64,000 nt of DNA from Megascapheus bottae (GCA_024803745.1 JANJXV010000024.1:21329927-21393926); one strand, 5' to 3'; positions 45,360 to 56,897 are shown, counted from the first letter of the stretch. Numbers and translations are program-made. The notes: generated from the sequence alone by a model not told the origin.

Positions 45360-45650
45360 ATTTTTTTTTTTTTTTTTGTAGGTCATAGTGCTTGAACTCA
45401 GCCTGGGTGCTGCCCCTGAGCTCTTCAGCTCAAAGCTACCACCCTACCCCTGGGCCTGGGCATTGTCCCTGAACTCTTCAGCTAAAGGCTACCACCCTTG
45501 AGCCAAGCCCCACTTCCTGTTTCTTAGAGGTTAATTGGAGATAAGAGTCTCAGGTTCTTTTGTGCCCAGGTTGGCTTTGAACCTTGATCCTCAGATCTCA
45601 GCCTTCTGAATAGCTAGGATTATGGGCATGAGCCATCACGCCCGGCTGGC
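45360..45650 (-). mobile_element. B1-Geo SINE, duplicated-Geo subfamily
   Basis: Carries CTACCACCCTACCCCTGGGC followed by a second CTGAACTCTTCAGC copy and CTACCACCCTTGAGCC, matching the element at 19.6 kb. Confidence 0.92.
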
Positions 45651-45654
45651 TGAT

Positions 45655-46030
45655 TGTTTACATATATTGGCAACCCAGATTCTCCAGAACTAAGTTATAT
45701 TAATAAGTTGATTGAGACAAAGGTCACATGCTGAAACTAAGGACATGTGGATTATGATGGCCTTACTGCTTATGTTTATAATAAAGCTCACCATATTTTA
45801 TAGAGAAAAGCTGTCCAAGTAGGTAAAGCAAAATATCTATACCAGTTCAAAATTAGCTATCATCATGAAATAGTGGTGCATTGTTGCTTCTGGTGTTTTG
45901 TTGGTGTTGGATCATGAATGAGCATGTTATTTTTCTCAGAGAAGATCACTCATCTCTGGAAGCAAACTCTTGGAATGAAAGAATATATATAATCCCTAGC
46001 TGAATGAAAGGGCATTTACTAGAAACTTCT
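45655..46030. other. Intron 3 end, nothing recognised
   Basis: Unique sequence before the exon 4 acceptor. Confidence 0.5.
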
Positions 46031-46046
46031 CTTTTTTTCTTTTTAG

Positions 46047-46126
46047 GTGTTTGGTAACCAGCTCATTCCTCCCAATGCTCAAGTGAAGAAGGCAACTGTT
46101 TTTCTCAATCCTGCGGCTTGCAAAGG
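46047..46126 (+). CDS. AGK: AGK coding exon 4, residues 48-73 and part of 74
   Basis: An 80-nt exon after a long CT-rich tract and TTTTAG acceptor. It starts VFGNQLIPPN and reaches the first strand of the diacylglycerol-kinase-type catalytic fold, FLNPAACKG (about 66-74). This occupies the place of the NPxSGxG nucleotide-binding motif of the DAGK/sphingosine-kinase superfamily. Donor GTATAC at 46127 is non-optimal but follows GG. Gly74 is split with exon 5 (phase 2). Confidence 0.96.
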
Positions 46127-46139
46127 GTATACCACTTTG

Positions 46140-47038
46140 TGATTCTTAAGAAAGTATATACTATTTTTCTAAGAGGGACAAACAGGTAGATTGGGTAAGA
46201 TTGGAAGAGCTATGTCCAGTACTCTTGTAGCAATAAGATTCATTCACAATGTAGAAATAATGATTAATGTGGAATAACTATAAAGTGAGGTGATGCTTAG
46301 CAAACCTGTCAAGTTGAAGTGTAATTCTCCAGAATTAACTGGTACAAAACAATCTTACTTGCTTGTACTCAGTGCCTCTGAGAACTGGCCTGCTGCATGG
46401 TACAAGTCTTCAGGTCCTCTCTGTAGATACCCAAGAGCACTGTGGGCATGGGAAGGTAGGATGTTTATCCCAAGGGACAGACAAGGATGACCTGGTTCTA
46501 TGCTTGTCATGTCACCGAGCCGTCTCTCAGGGAGATAGGGGAATTAAGTGAAAAATTAGCACTCGGATAAGCTAGTGACTTATATTGGTTCATTGACCCA
46601 ACGGTGTCACACTGAAATGGAGAGGGCTGTGGATGTGCGGAACTCACAGATACTCTGAAAAAAAAAAATACCCCAGACAAGAAAAATAAAAGTCGTATAA
46701 TGTTACATGATGCTCTCATTCAGTTGGAACAGTAAATGTATAGACCTTGATGGCGTTGAAGGAAATAATTTGCAATTTATGTTTAAAAAATAGAATAAAG
46801 GCTACTTCCACGTGTAGAATAATTGTGTTTGGCCTTTGTGAAGAAAGAATATGTATTAGAGTGGATTCCACACGTGCCCATCCAGCGTCACCAGGATAGG
46901 AACAAGCACGTGGCCAATTTGTGGTGGTATGTTACCGTAGCTATAGTAAGAAAAAGCAGAGTTCTGCCATCAGCTCTTCTCTGCACTTCTTGGAGAGCAG
47001 TGGGTATGACTTCACAGATAAGAAGCCAGTCACACCTA
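46140..47038. other. Intron 4 start, nothing recognised
   Basis: No repeat or exon identified. Confidence 0.5.
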
Positions 47039-47082
47039 CGATTACTATTATTATTATTAGCAGTAGTAGTAGTAGTAGTAAT
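47039..47082. repeat. (ATT)n(AGT)n trinucleotide repeat
   Basis: ATT units pass into AGT units at the tail end of an antisense SINE; probably grew from its poly-A tail. Confidence 0.9.
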
Positions 47083-47312
47083 TTTGTGCCAGCTCTAAAG
47101 CTTGAACTTAGGGCTTTGGTGCTGCCCCTGAGCTTTTTTTCTCAAAGTGAATACTCTCCCACTTAAACCACAACTCCACTTCTGTCTTTTGGTGGTTAAT
47201 TGGAGATGAAAGATAGACTTTCCTGCCTGGTCTGGTCTTAAATCGTGATCCTCAGATTTTACCTCCTGAGTAGTAGCTAGGATTACAGGCATGAGCCACC
47301 AGACCAGGCAGG
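47083..47312 (-). mobile_element. B1-Geo SINE
   Basis: Antisense full length; AGTAG duplicated in the head (GAGTAGTAGCTAGG). Confidence 0.88.
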
Positions 47313-47347
47313 AAAGGCCAAGAGTTAGTGAAACCTTTTTTCTTAAA

Positions 47348-47950
47348 AATGAAACAACCACAGTGGTTCATGCCTCTAATTCCAGCTACGTGGGAGGTAG
47401 AGATTAGAAGAGTTTCAATTTGAGGCTAAGCCTGGGGAAAAGTTAGCAAGATCCCACCTCAACTAGTAAAGTGAGTTGGGTGATTTGCCTGCCATCCCAG
47501 TTCTGTGGGGGGAAAAATAGGATCACAAAGAGCTGACCTCAGCAAAACCATGAGATCCTATTCAAAAAATAGAGGAAACAGAAGGGCTCCAGTGGCTCAC
47601 ACCTATAATCCTAGCTACTCAGGAGGCTGAGATCTGAGAATCAGGGTTCAGCACTCAAGTTTGTTAGTGAGATTCTTATCTTCACTTAACCACCAGAAAG
47701 CCAGAAGTGGTGCTGTGGCTCAAAGTGGTAAAGCACTAGTCTTGAGCTGAAGAGCTCATGGACAGTGCACAGGCCCAGAGTTGAAGCCCCATGACCAACA
47801 AAACAAACAAACAAGCAAAAAAAAAAAAACTAAAAAAACAAAACAAAAAAACAGAGGAAAGGGCTGGGACATAACTCAGACGTAGAGCTTAATAAGTGCA
47901 AGACGTGAGGCTCTGAGTTCAAATCCTAGTACTTCCTCCCTCCCCAAGGT
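47348..47950 (+). mobile_element. Older 7SL-dimer plus tRNA composite SINE, split by B1-Geo
   Basis: First 7SL-type arm (CAGTGGTTCATGCCTCTAAT), second arm (GGTGATTTGCCTGCCATCCC ... ATGAGATCCTATTC), then after the insert a tRNA-like end (GGCTGGGACATAACTCAGAC ... CTGAGTTCAAATCC). It resembles the composite at 50.85 kb. Confidence 0.65.
47579..47845 (+). mobile_element. B1-Geo SINE nested in an older composite
   Basis: TSD AAAAAATAGAGGAAA at 47564-47578 and, with one change, 47846-47860. Tail of mixed AAAC units. Confidence 0.92.
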
Positions 47951-48167
47951 ACCAACACATTGTCTGTGTTACCCTGCCTAATTCAGTCACACTTTCTGGG
48001 CTTTGTTAGAGACTGTTCTTCACCTCATAAACACTCCACTTGTAATGAATTGTAATGCCTATTGAGCCTTCTTGTTTAATTCCAGACCTAAGCAATACCA
48101 ACCAACACAATACAACCAATGGCCAGGGTACCTAGTTACAAGAGGACAGCGTGGGTTTTTTGTTTGC

Positions 48168-48325
48168 TGCTCACTAACTCTGGGATACTGGAGGAGGACT
48201 TGTAAGTCCTCAGTTTACTCATGTGCAAACTCAAGAGAATACTAGCACATACCTTAGCCAATCGCTATATAGAGTGTCTGTTGAATTAAGTGAGCTAATG
48301 CCTGTGAAATCCGAAAGCTTTGCTA
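48168..48325 (+). mobile_element. MIR-like SINE
   Basis: CTCACTAACTCTGGGATACT, CTCAGTTTACTCATGTGC and AATTAAGTGAGCTAATGC in MIR order. Confidence 0.65.
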
Positions 48326-48329
48326 CTGT

Positions 48330-49345
48330 GTCACAGAAAGTGCCTGCAGAGGCTGGCTGTTGCTGTTACTAATGCTGGTGAGGCTCAGGCCAGGCTGCAC
48401 TTTGCTCTGCCCCACTTCCCAACAGCGCCTGTACCATTCCTTCAGTCTGTTTCAACCTGCTCTCATCTAGCTGTTGTGTATTATTCTGTGTTATTCCTTC
48501 AGAGATCTATTAAGTTCCTAATTTGGTCATTTTGGTGAAGAAATATATGGCATTTTGCTTAAGATATAGTCAGTTACTGTAAGTTTCTACTTCTGAAGGG
48601 TATGTAATTTTTATTTTTTATTTTTTGGTACTGGGGTCATATTAGGACCTCACACATGCCAAGCACACATTGTACCATGGATTAAAAAAATCAATAAGCT
48701 GATTTTTTTCAGAGCAGTTTTCTATTCTTCTTGTTTTGACCTGTAAATGTGTTTCCATTTTTAACCGTGTTCTTGTGGACCAGTGTAATAAAGCCTTCCT
48801 TTGTCTGAAGGCAGGCGAGGAATCTGCTGCCAGGTATAGTCTTCCTTTCCTGAAGGCTTTGTCTCCTTCAACAAGGAGAACCGCATGTGTATCCAGGACG
48901 TGGCCACTGTCAGACTCCCCAGCATCTTCTTTATTTTAAAGATTTCACTATTTATCGCATTGTTTTTGTCTTCATGCTCTGTCTTGGACATGTAATTTAT
49001 AATTTATAATCTAGCTATTTCATTATGCAGCACTAGTTTAAAACTTCAAAAGAGCTTTAAGAAATAAGATAACTATGTGTTTAGCATTAATAAATAATAC
49101 ATTAAAGAGTAATTATTTTGTGTGTGCCTGAGCCTGGAAATTGCTATAAGTACATAAAGTTTTTATTTAGCCCTGGTGCTTTTGCACTGTTAATTATATA
49201 ATAAATAATGTATTTGTTATTGGTAACACTTGTTCCTCAATCTTTTTATAGAAAATTAGAAAGCAAAGGTGTCACCCTTATTTTTAGAGATTTTTCTGAA
49301 TCCATGACATCAACCAAAGACATGAATAAGCACAAAATGATGGGA
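48330..49345. other. Intron 4 middle, nothing recognised
   Basis: AT-rich; short tRNA-like trace near 48625-48680 (CACACATGCCAAGCACAC). Confidence 0.5.
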
Positions 49346-49349
49346 TCCA

Positions 49350-49568
49350 GTTTTTGTTGTTGTTGTTGTTTGTTTGTTTTTTGCCCGTCCTCAGGCTTGA
49401 CTCAGGGTGTGAGCACTGTCCTTGGGCTTTTCTCAAGGATAGCATTCTACTACTTGAGCCACAACACCACTTCTGGCTTTTTCTATGTATGTGGTACCGA
49501 GGAATTGAACCCAGAGTCTTTGTACATGTTAGGCAAGCATTCAACCACTAGCCCAGACTCCCAGCCCC
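49350..49568 (-). mobile_element. IDL-Geo dimeric SINE
   Basis: Antisense with TTG/TTTG tail, GAGGAATTGAACCCAGAGTC in the left half. The 168-codon ORF across this and the next element is SINE-derived. Confidence 0.92.
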
Positions 49569-49569
49569 A

Positions 49570-49834
49570 GTTTCTTTATTTATTTATTTTTTTTTCCTTT
49601 GGCATTCCTGGGCTTAAACTCAGGGCCTGTACATTGTCCCTGAGCCTTTCTGTGCTCAAGGCTAACACTCTACCACTTGAGCCACAATGCCACTTCTGTT
49701 TTTTTTCTGGGTAGTTTTTAATTGGAGATAAGAGTCTCACAGACTTTTCTACCCTAGTTGGCTCTGAACTGTAATCCTCATATCCTCTTGAGTAGCTAGG
49801 ATTACTGGTGTGGTATGAGCCACCAGTGCCTGGA
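49570..49834 (-). mobile_element. B1-Geo SINE
   Basis: Antisense, abutting the IDL-Geo element. TTTA-rich tail; the head carries GTGTGGTATGAGCCACC, a small insertion. Confidence 0.9.
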
Positions 49835-49944
49835 GACAAAAGGTATTTTAGGAAGAAGGATGAATGAACATGGATTTAAAAGTTAGATGTTTAACGTTGA
49901 TCGGAAGTACTTTTATGTAATAATTGAAAGTTTTCTTTGTTGTT

Positions 49945-50218
49945 TCTTTTTTTTTTTTCATGGGTTATGAGGCTTGCACTAGTCCTGGGTGAGCTCTTCA
50001 GCTCAAAATTACCATCCTATCTGGGGCCTGGGTATTGTCCCTGAGCTCTTCAGCTCAAGGCTACCACCCTACTCTTCAGCCAAGCCCCACTTCCTGTTTC
50101 CTCTAGAGGTTAATTGGAAATGAGAGTCTCAGGTCCTTTTGTTGCTGGGCTGGCTTGATCCTCAGATCTCAGCCTCCTGAGTAGCTAGGATTACAGGCAT
50201 GAGCCACTGTGCCTGGCA
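49945..50218 (-). mobile_element. B1-Geo SINE, duplicated-Geo subfamily
   Basis: Third copy with the doubled Geo segment (GAGCTCTTCAGCTCAAAATT, then GAGCTCTTCAGCTCAAGGCT). GAAAGTTTTC and GAAAGTGTTT flank it as a weak TSD. Confidence 0.92.
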
Positions 50219-50219
50219 G

Positions 50220-50840
50220 AAAGTGTTTTAAGTAAAAGATAGGTCGACTAATTAGTATATTTTAACATTTATTTGATTTTGACACTATACCATTAGTGGA
50301 GGGACTTTTTGTAACTTTTGTATCCCTTGAGTTCTAGATTTCTGAATTCTGACCTAAATTGGGCAAGAGCTCATTTTCAGAAATACTCAAACCTACCTAA
50401 AGGTTATTCAACAATTAATTACCAGATACTCCAATCTAGCCATTTGCTCTTCCATTAGAATTTACTTGTTGAAAACAATTGAGTCAAGCTTATTTACTCA
50501 TTTGTGTTTTAACTTATCAGGTTTATTTAGTACCTCTGACATATTCCATACATGATTCTAGACGCTAAGAGAATCAAGAATGAGTATCATCTTGAGTTTA
50601 ATTTCTCAAAGCTTCTAATCTGAAGACAGTATTAGAAATCTCTAATCATCACACACTGAAATTTGCTTTAGAGGGCCATATCAAGACCTAGAGCACAGAG
50701 AAAGGGCCCCAGTAATTTTAACTAGTTAACCTGTAGTTACACGGGATCATTTTGAACTTCCTCCTTTCTTGCCATCATGGTGAAGAGTTATGTTTTGTCC
50801 CCAGGCACACTCCACATGTGGAATTAAGTCGACTGAGGTG
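50220..50840. other. Intron 4, possible L2/MIR3 trace only
   Basis: GATTCTAGACGCTAAGAGAA near 50560 recalls L2/MIR3-type sequence; otherwise nothing recognised. Confidence 0.4.
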
Positions 50841-50844
50841 GCTC

Positions 50845-51160
50845 AAGCTTGTATTTCTAGCTCCAGAGACTGTGGAATCAGAATTTGAGGACAACCTGGG
50901 CAACAAATGAGCTCAGTGGCATATGCCTGTTATTCCGTTACTGGGGTGTGGGGAGCACAGTGGTATAGGCCGGTCATCCCCAGCAAAGAGGGAAGTAAAG
51001 TAGAACAGAGCCCAGCCCTGCCTGGGCTGAAAGAGAAACCCCATCTTAAAAATAACCTGTGAAAAAAGGCGCTGGAGGCATGACTCAGATGGTAGGTAGT
51101 GTCTGCTCAGTGTGTGTGAGAGCCTGAGTTCAAACCTCAGTACTGCCCAAAAGGAAATAA
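50845..51160 (+). mobile_element. Older 7SL plus tRNA composite SINE
   Basis: Two worn 7SL-type arms (TGGCTCAAGCTTGTATTTC; CAGTGGCATATGCCTGTTAT), then CCCCATCTTAAAAATAACC and a tRNA-like end (CATGACTCAGATGGTAGG ... GAGTTCAAACCTCAG). Confidence 0.6.
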
Positions 51161-51169
51161 AAAGATATG

Positions 51170-51650
51170 TAGCTTTTGAAGTAGTTAAAAATGGTGTATA
51201 GCTATCCAGAAGATTGAGTTCACTGGCTTAGAATGAAGTAATTTTCTGTTTTGTTTGTTCTATCCCTCTGGCCATATGCATAATGTTACAGTAAATTCTC
51301 TCCATTCCTTCCACTAGACCGTGTGAACAGACCACAGGGGCAAGTAGCCCTGTCTTCTCTATCGTGTTGTAACTCCAGTTCTACCTGTGTCTGTCACTCG
51401 GTAAACCCAGCAAGGCTCTGAACTGAGCCATGATGCTACCCGAGTGTGAGCGGTAACCATCCCACATCAGTGAGAAGTGGCTTTAGCAGACGAGGCACAA
51501 ACTATTTGTCTGTAGTAACTCATTTTCAGGGCTGAACTGCCTCCACTTGAACATATACAAAGGAAACTCCTATTCCATAGTCTGTCTTACTCAATTCCAG
51601 AAAAGATGCCTGTTTTTCTTAATTCTTCTTGGAAACTCATACTAAAGTAA
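51170..51650. other. Intron 4 end, nothing recognised
   Basis: Unique sequence before exon 5. Confidence 0.5.
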
Positions 51651-51676
51651 TTATATTTTCCCCCCTTTGTCCACAG

Positions 51677-51752
51677 CAAAGCCAGGACTCTGTTTGAGAA
51701 GAATGCTGCCCCCATTTTACATTTGTCTGGCATGGATGTGACCGTGGTTAAG
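51677..51752 (+). CDS. AGK: AGK coding exon 5, residues 74-99
   Basis: A 76-nt exon with acceptor CCACAG at 51671-51676 after a C/T-rich tract. It encodes KARTLFEKNAAPILHLSG and ends MDVTVVK. It completes the glycine-rich loop begun in exon 4 and supplies the following helix and strand of the kinase fold. Donor GTGAGA starts at 51753. Cumulative coding length is 297 nt (99 codons), so the exon ends in phase 0. Confidence 0.96.
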
Positions 51753-51759
51753 GTGAGAG

Positions 51760-52580
51760 TGACTCTGTAGGATTTATTGTATCTAAACTACTACCCCTTT
51801 TAAGTATTCACTGCTCTTAGCAGAAATCACTTGTCACAAAGACAAGTAAGTGCAAAGCAATCAGTGTTGTTTGTTCTGATAATGAAAGCTGTTTGGTATT
51901 TTTTTCTTGTTAGTGTCAGCCTCTCATTTTGAAAATAAGTTCTAGAGGTGTGTGACAACCTCAGAATCTTTCATCTGAACGGAAGTGGAACTGTGTATTT
52001 ACTTAGAAGTTGAAGTTGCTGGAGTTATCCCAGTTTCCCCCCTAAGGCACAAGACCCTCACCTTTGAGCAATTTAATTTCTTAGTAGTTCCACAAACAGG
52101 TCAACATTTTTCCCCCCTGGTCAGAAATTAAGAAATTACTTGTGGTGAGGAACTGGAAACAGTAAATGTTTACAATATGTGAGATTTAGCTTTGAAGCAG
52201 AAAGAACAGGAAAAAACAAACAAACAAAAAAAAGGGAATTGTGAAGTTCCAGAAGTTCATTGTGTGCAGGGTATGAATTTGGTGAAAACAATCCTTACAG
52301 TGTTTGTAAGTCTATGGTTAACTTATTTCTGAATTATACACTTGCAGTAACTCAGAGATTACAGGTCATTTAGCGTAATTTGCCATGCAGTGTTAAGTCC
52401 TGTGTTCCAACTTCTCTGAGCTAACATTTTCCAGTATTCTGCTCTAGGGAAAATAGAAAGGGAGGTAACAATGCAGTACCTGCAGTGTAACAGGTTCTAG
52501 GATGAGAAAAGCGTCTTGGAAAGGCTAACTATAATACTGATATTACTTACTTATTTATTGAGTAATTGATAGAGGAAAAT
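51760..52580. other. Intron 5 start, nothing recognised
   Basis: AT-rich, no SINE; one AAAC run near 52213. Confidence 0.5.
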
Positions 52581-52584
52581 ACTC

Positions 52585-52803
52585 ATTGGGTCCTGGGCTT
52601 GGGTGTTGTCTCTGAGGTGTTGTGTTTTGTTTTCCCTCAAGATTAGTACTGTACTACTTGAACTGCAGCAGTTCCACTTCCAGTTTTTTGATGGTTAATT
52701 GGAGATGAAAATCTCATGGACTTTCTCAATTTGAACCAAGATCCTCAGATCTTAGCCTCCTAAATAGTAAGGATTATAAGAGGCATAAGCCAACATGCCC
52801 AAC
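52585..52803 (-). mobile_element. B1-Geo SINE, diverged
   Basis: GGTTAATTGGAGATGAAAAT linker and GATCCTCAGATCTTAGCCTC head are clear; Geo worn. Confidence 0.8.
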
Positions 52804-52994
52804 ACATCTGTTTATTTTATCTAGATTTTCCAAGTAATTGCATTAAGATGTGCATAGATATCTTCTTTTTACTTTAAAATTCCCATGTAGCATCTGTAAT
52901 GTCCTGGCTTCATTCTTCATAGGATATATTTGGGCCCGCTCTCTTGTTTTCCCTTAGTCATCTTCTAAGAAGCTGGCTGATCCAAGAAGTTCTT

Positions 52995-53122
52995 TTTTTT
53001 AATATTTTTATTGTAATTAATAAAAGGGTTACATGATATTTGCCAGATAGAAGGTGCATTAATTCACATACATTGATACCCTTTCACATGTCTTGGTACC
53101 CATTACCCTCCCCCCTACCCCC
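52995..53122 (-). mobile_element. L1 3'-UTR end, 128 bp, with TSD
   Basis: 9-bp TSD GAAGTTCTT at 52986-52994 and 53123-53131. Runs from the poly-T end to the C-rich block (ACCCTCCCCCCTACCCC), where it is truncated. Confidence 0.9.
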
Positions 53123-53134
53123 GAAGTTCTTACC

Positions 53135-54350
53135 CAGGATTACTTACTGATCTGCTCATTTGCATGTTTTGTTACATTTATTTCTAGTCTGTTCTAAATA
53201 TTTCCTTCATTTGACATTTTTTTTGCTCTGACATTTTAGTTTGATGCCTATTCCCTTAAAATCTATCTTCTTTTCATACTGTACATGTTTTAAAGCTCTC
53301 AATTGTACTTTACTGCTTCAGCTAAGTCCTATAACGTTTAACTTTTAACATGTAGTACTCCCATTACAATTAATTTCTCAGTATTTCTTAATTCCCATTA
53401 TGATTTTGCTTGACTTGGGAGTTAGACAAGTCTAAATTTCCAAATCTAAAGTTTTTTGTTTTTTTTTTTTTGCCAGTCTGGGTGCTTGAACTCAGGACTT
53501 GAGCACTGTCCTTAGACTTTTTCAAGGCTATAGCTCTACCACTTGAGCCACAGCACCACTGCTGGCTTTTCTATGTATGTGATACCAAGGAATCGAACCC
53601 AGGTCTTCGTGCATACTAGGCAAGCACTCTACCATTAGGCCAAAGTCCCAGCCCTTGAGGTTTTTTTAACTGTATATTTTTTACAGTAGTAGGGTTTGCA
53701 TATAGGCTTTATGCTTGCCAGATGGATGATCTTAGTGTATTTAGCCCTCTTTTACCAAAGATTTTTAATTTACTTGCATCTTGGTAAAATGAATGTATTC
53801 CATATAATTCACTTTTATTGAGATTGGCCTTAGAGTGTAGAATAGAGACTGTATTCATAAATGTTCCCTGTGTGCCTAAAAGCATATCAATCGTTGGACA
53901 CTGTGATCTGTTTTTATCTATTAAATCAGGTTATTGCAATCATCTTTGTCCTGGATTTATATTGGTTTTAACTATAAATCGCCAAGATAACTTATTAGGA
54001 ATCATCCCTTATGATCACAGATTTGTCTTTCTTTACATAGTTTTATCTGTTCTGTTTTGTGTCTTGAGTCTGTTATTAGAAAGACTCAAGTTTCAAATTA
54101 TTTTATTTTCATTGCATTTTGGCCTCATCGTGAAGATTGTCTTCAGCATTAATTCTGCCTTTTGCAATAGTTTATCTTTGCTAGTATTATTAGCAGTAAC
54201 TTACTTGTGTTAGGTTTTGTTTGTTTGTTTTCAGCATTGGAGATGGAACCCATGCACTGTATTACTGAACCACATCCCCAGAGATTTTAGTATTAAATTT
54301 TCAGTCCTTTTGCTCTCAGCATTTGTACATTTTTAGCTGCATCATTAGTA
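53135..54350 (-). mobile_element. Probable old L1 ORF2 fragment
   Basis: Antisense text such as TAATTTCTCAGTATTTCTTA, ATAAATGTTCCCTGTGTGCC and ATCTATTAAATCAGGTTATT fits mid-ORF2 of an ancient L1. Interrupted by an IDL-Geo element. The 131-codon ORF at 53818-54213 lies within it and is not a gene. Confidence 0.45.
53458..53656 (-). mobile_element. IDL-Geo dimeric SINE
   Basis: Antisense, GCCAGTCTGGGTGCTTGAAC to CATTAGGCCAAAGTCCCAGC, behind a T-run. Confidence 0.93.
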
Positions 54351-55090
54351 AAGGCACAAAAACATATTCTAATTTCCCTCCCTCTTTGGCCTGGACAGTT
54401 TAATCCATAAAGCATATATTTGAACATATTTCTGTAGTAGTTACCTGTCACTTTCTGGCTCAGCCATTATTTTTCTGATTGGGATCCTCTAGCAGTCTTG
54501 TGTTCAGGAATATTCTTGTGTTGGTCCATCTAGGTTTCCAGTGGCATGCTAGCAAGAGGTAGTCTCAGATATAGCCTTACTTACACATCTTTTGATCCTC
54601 ACATGAGGTTTTCTGAAATAAAGAGAAGACCTCATCTTATTTTACACCTAGATACATCCATAATAAGGACATTTTTCTATGTAACTACATCAGCATTTTC
54701 CTACATAGCAAAATAAACACTTCTGTAATATTAGTTTATGGTATCTACCCCAATTCATGTATCCTATGAACCATATATTTGTATTTTTTTCACTTTAAGA
54801 TATTTACCAATTATATGCAAACATTACTTAGATATTATATGCTCAGAAAATGAAAAAAAGAAAAAGGTTGCATTTTAAATATTAATAGAAAAACAAATAT
54901 ATTAATGTTTTCATATATCAAACTAGAAACTGCTGCTCTTTGAAGGGTTTCTTTTTTATGTATTTTCCATTAAATTCCATTATCTTGAAATAACTTCAAA
55001 CTTAGAAAAATTCAGTCACACATCCATTGTAGTTCACCAACTATTAATATTTTACAGTATTGAGCATATACTCTTGACATATGGATATAT
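54351..55090. other. Intron 5, nothing recognised
   Basis: AT-rich, no SINE or exon. Confidence 0.5.
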
Positions 55091-55104
55091 ATTGGTTTGT
55101 TTTG

Positions 55105-55297
55105 CGTTTTGCCAGCTCTGGGCTTGAACTCAGAGCCTGAGCACTGTCCTTGGGCTTTCTCAAGGTCAGAGCTCTACCACTTGAGCTATAGCACCACTTC
55201 CAGCTTTTTTTCTATGTATGTGGTACTGAGGAATCAAACCTGGGTCTTTGTGTATGCTAGGCAAGCACTCTACCACTAGGCCAAACTCCCAGCCCCC
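55105..55297 (-). mobile_element. IDL-Geo dimeric SINE
   Basis: Antisense, GCCAGCTCTGGGCTTGAACT to CACTAGGCCAAACTCCCAGC. Confidence 0.93.
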
Positions 55298-55326
55298 ACA
55301 CATGTATATAGGTTGTGTGTATGAAT

Positions 55327-55328
<2 letters not shown>

Positions 55329-55371
<43 letters not shown>
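55329..55371. repeat. (GT)n(AT)n microsatellite
   Basis: About 10 GT units then about 11 AT units. Confidence 0.95.
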
Positions 55372-55421
55372 TACTTTCCTGAATCATTTGAAAGTAAGTT
55401 ACAGAAATAGTGTATGTTTCT

Positions 55422-55555
55422 TCTTTTTGTCTTTTTTTTAGTTTTTTTTTTTTATTGTGATTAATAGAAGGGTTACATTATATTCACCAGATAGAAGGTG
55501 CATAACTTCACAAACATTGATACTCTTTCTCATGACATGGTCCCCATTTCCCTCC
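55422..55555 (-). mobile_element. L1 3'-UTR end, 134 bp, perfect TSD
   Basis: 16-bp TSD AATAGTGTATGTTTCT at 55406-55421 and 55556-55571. Starts with the T-run and stops in GTCCCCATTTCCCTCC, the start of the G-rich tract on the L1 sense strand. Confidence 0.95.
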
Positions 55556-55659
55556 AATAGTGTATGTTTCTATAAAGAAAGAAGGAAATTTTCTTCAGTG
55601 ACTGTAAAATAATTGTCAAAAAACCCCCACAGTACTACTCAATTTATAAAACTTTATTT

Positions 55660-55860
55660 ATAGTGCTGGAGTTTGAACTCAGGGCCCTGTGTGCTCCTGC
55701 TTGAGTTATGCATCCAGCCATTCTTTGCTTTAGGTACTTTCCAGGTAGGGTTTGTACTTTTGCCTGGGGCTGGTTTCAGACATCAGTCTTCCTACCTATA
55801 CTGGTACATGAACACATTCTTAGCCTAGAATTGATTCCATACAAGATCTTCATTATACTA
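55660..55860 (-). mobile_element. Older tRNA/B1 dimeric SINE (B4-like)
   Basis: GGAGTTTGAACTCAGGGCCC, GCTTGAGTTATGCATCCAGC and TAGGTACTTTCCAGGTAGGG in order. Confidence 0.6.
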
Positions 55861-56004
55861 ATATTTGTAGGAAAAGAAAAGAGTACTTCCTCCCCGCCCC
55901 CAGTTCTGCAGCCAGTCCAGGATCACATGATACATTTAATTTTCAAATCTCTTTGGCAACTTTAAATTTTAAATTATTTATTATTATAGTAGTATATTAT
56001 TATT

Positions 56005-56092
56005 ATAGCAGTTGCAGGCCTGGGAACCAGGCCTACCGCCTCCCCTCTGCTAGGCAGGTGCTTTACCATTGAGCAATACTTCTGGCCTCTGT
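56005..56092 (-). mobile_element. tRNA-like SINE remnant
   Basis: GGGAACCAGGCCTACC, CTGCTAGGCAGGTGCTTTAC and CATTGAGCAATACTTCTGGC follow the antisense ID order. Confidence 0.55.
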
Positions 56093-56139
56093 AGGTCACA
56101 AAGCTTTTTTAATCTTTTTCACAGCCTTTGATTTTTTTG

Positions 56140-56376
56140 GGGGGGAGGGGTCATTTCATAGGTCTTGAACTCTGGACCTGGGTGTTGTTCGTTAGCTCCT
56201 CAGCTCAAGGTTCTTGCTCTGTCACTTGAGCCACAGCGTGACTTCTGATTTTTTGGTGGTTAATTTGAGGTAAGAGTCTCACGGACTTTGGTGCTGGACT
56301 GGCTTTGAACCGAAATCTTCAGATCTCAGCCTCCTGAGTAGTGAGGATTGCAGGCTTGAGACACTGCGCCCGGCCT
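56140..56376 (-). mobile_element. B1-Geo SINE
   Basis: Antisense full length; ends GAGACACTGCGCCCGGCC. Confidence 0.9.
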
Positions 56377-56689
56377 TAGCAGGATTTTCATGTTACACAA
56401 GTACTATGAATTTGGGTTCTAACTTGTGTCAGGCACAAGTAAACATCTTGGTTCTGGGGAAATATTTTTACATTAACTTCATTGCATTCTGCTATTTACC
56501 CCTCCTTTCTCTTCCAGTAGTCTTTTTACCACCACAATATGCTTTTGGAGGTGTCACAGGTGGAATGACGCAGTATGCAGCCTTTCCTTATCCCATCATT
56601 GATTTATCACTGTCTTGATCATTGACTTCTTTCATGTAATATTTCAAGTTCCTTAGTGTCTTTTCATGGCTTGATAGCTTACTTCCCCC

Positions 56690-56897
56690 TTTTGTTGTTG
56701 TTGTTGGTCATGGGGCTTGAACCCTGGGCCTGGGTGCTGTCCTTGAGCTCTACAGCTCAAGGCCACCACCCTACCCCTGGAGCCACAATGCCACTTCCGC
56801 TTTTCTGGTTGTTCCAGGCTGGCTTTGAACCATGATCCTCAGATCTCAGCCTCCTAAGTAGCTAGGATTACAGGCATGAGCCACTGTTCCCGGCTAA
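56690..56897 (-). mobile_element. B1-Geo SINE, linker deleted
   Basis: The Geo half has the CCACCACCCTACCCCTGGAG variant; most of the linker is missing (CTTTTCTGGTTGTTCCAGGC) and the head follows. Confidence 0.88.

Noticed and set aside
49208..49714. 168-codon ORF in AGK intron 4
   Set aside because: Most of it is antisense IDL-Geo and B1-Geo sequence; no splice sites fit AGK phases.
53818..54213. 131-codon hydrophobic ORF in intron 5
   Set aside because: AT-rich sequence probably from an old L1. Leu/Ile/Phe richness reflects T-rich codons, and no family is recognised.
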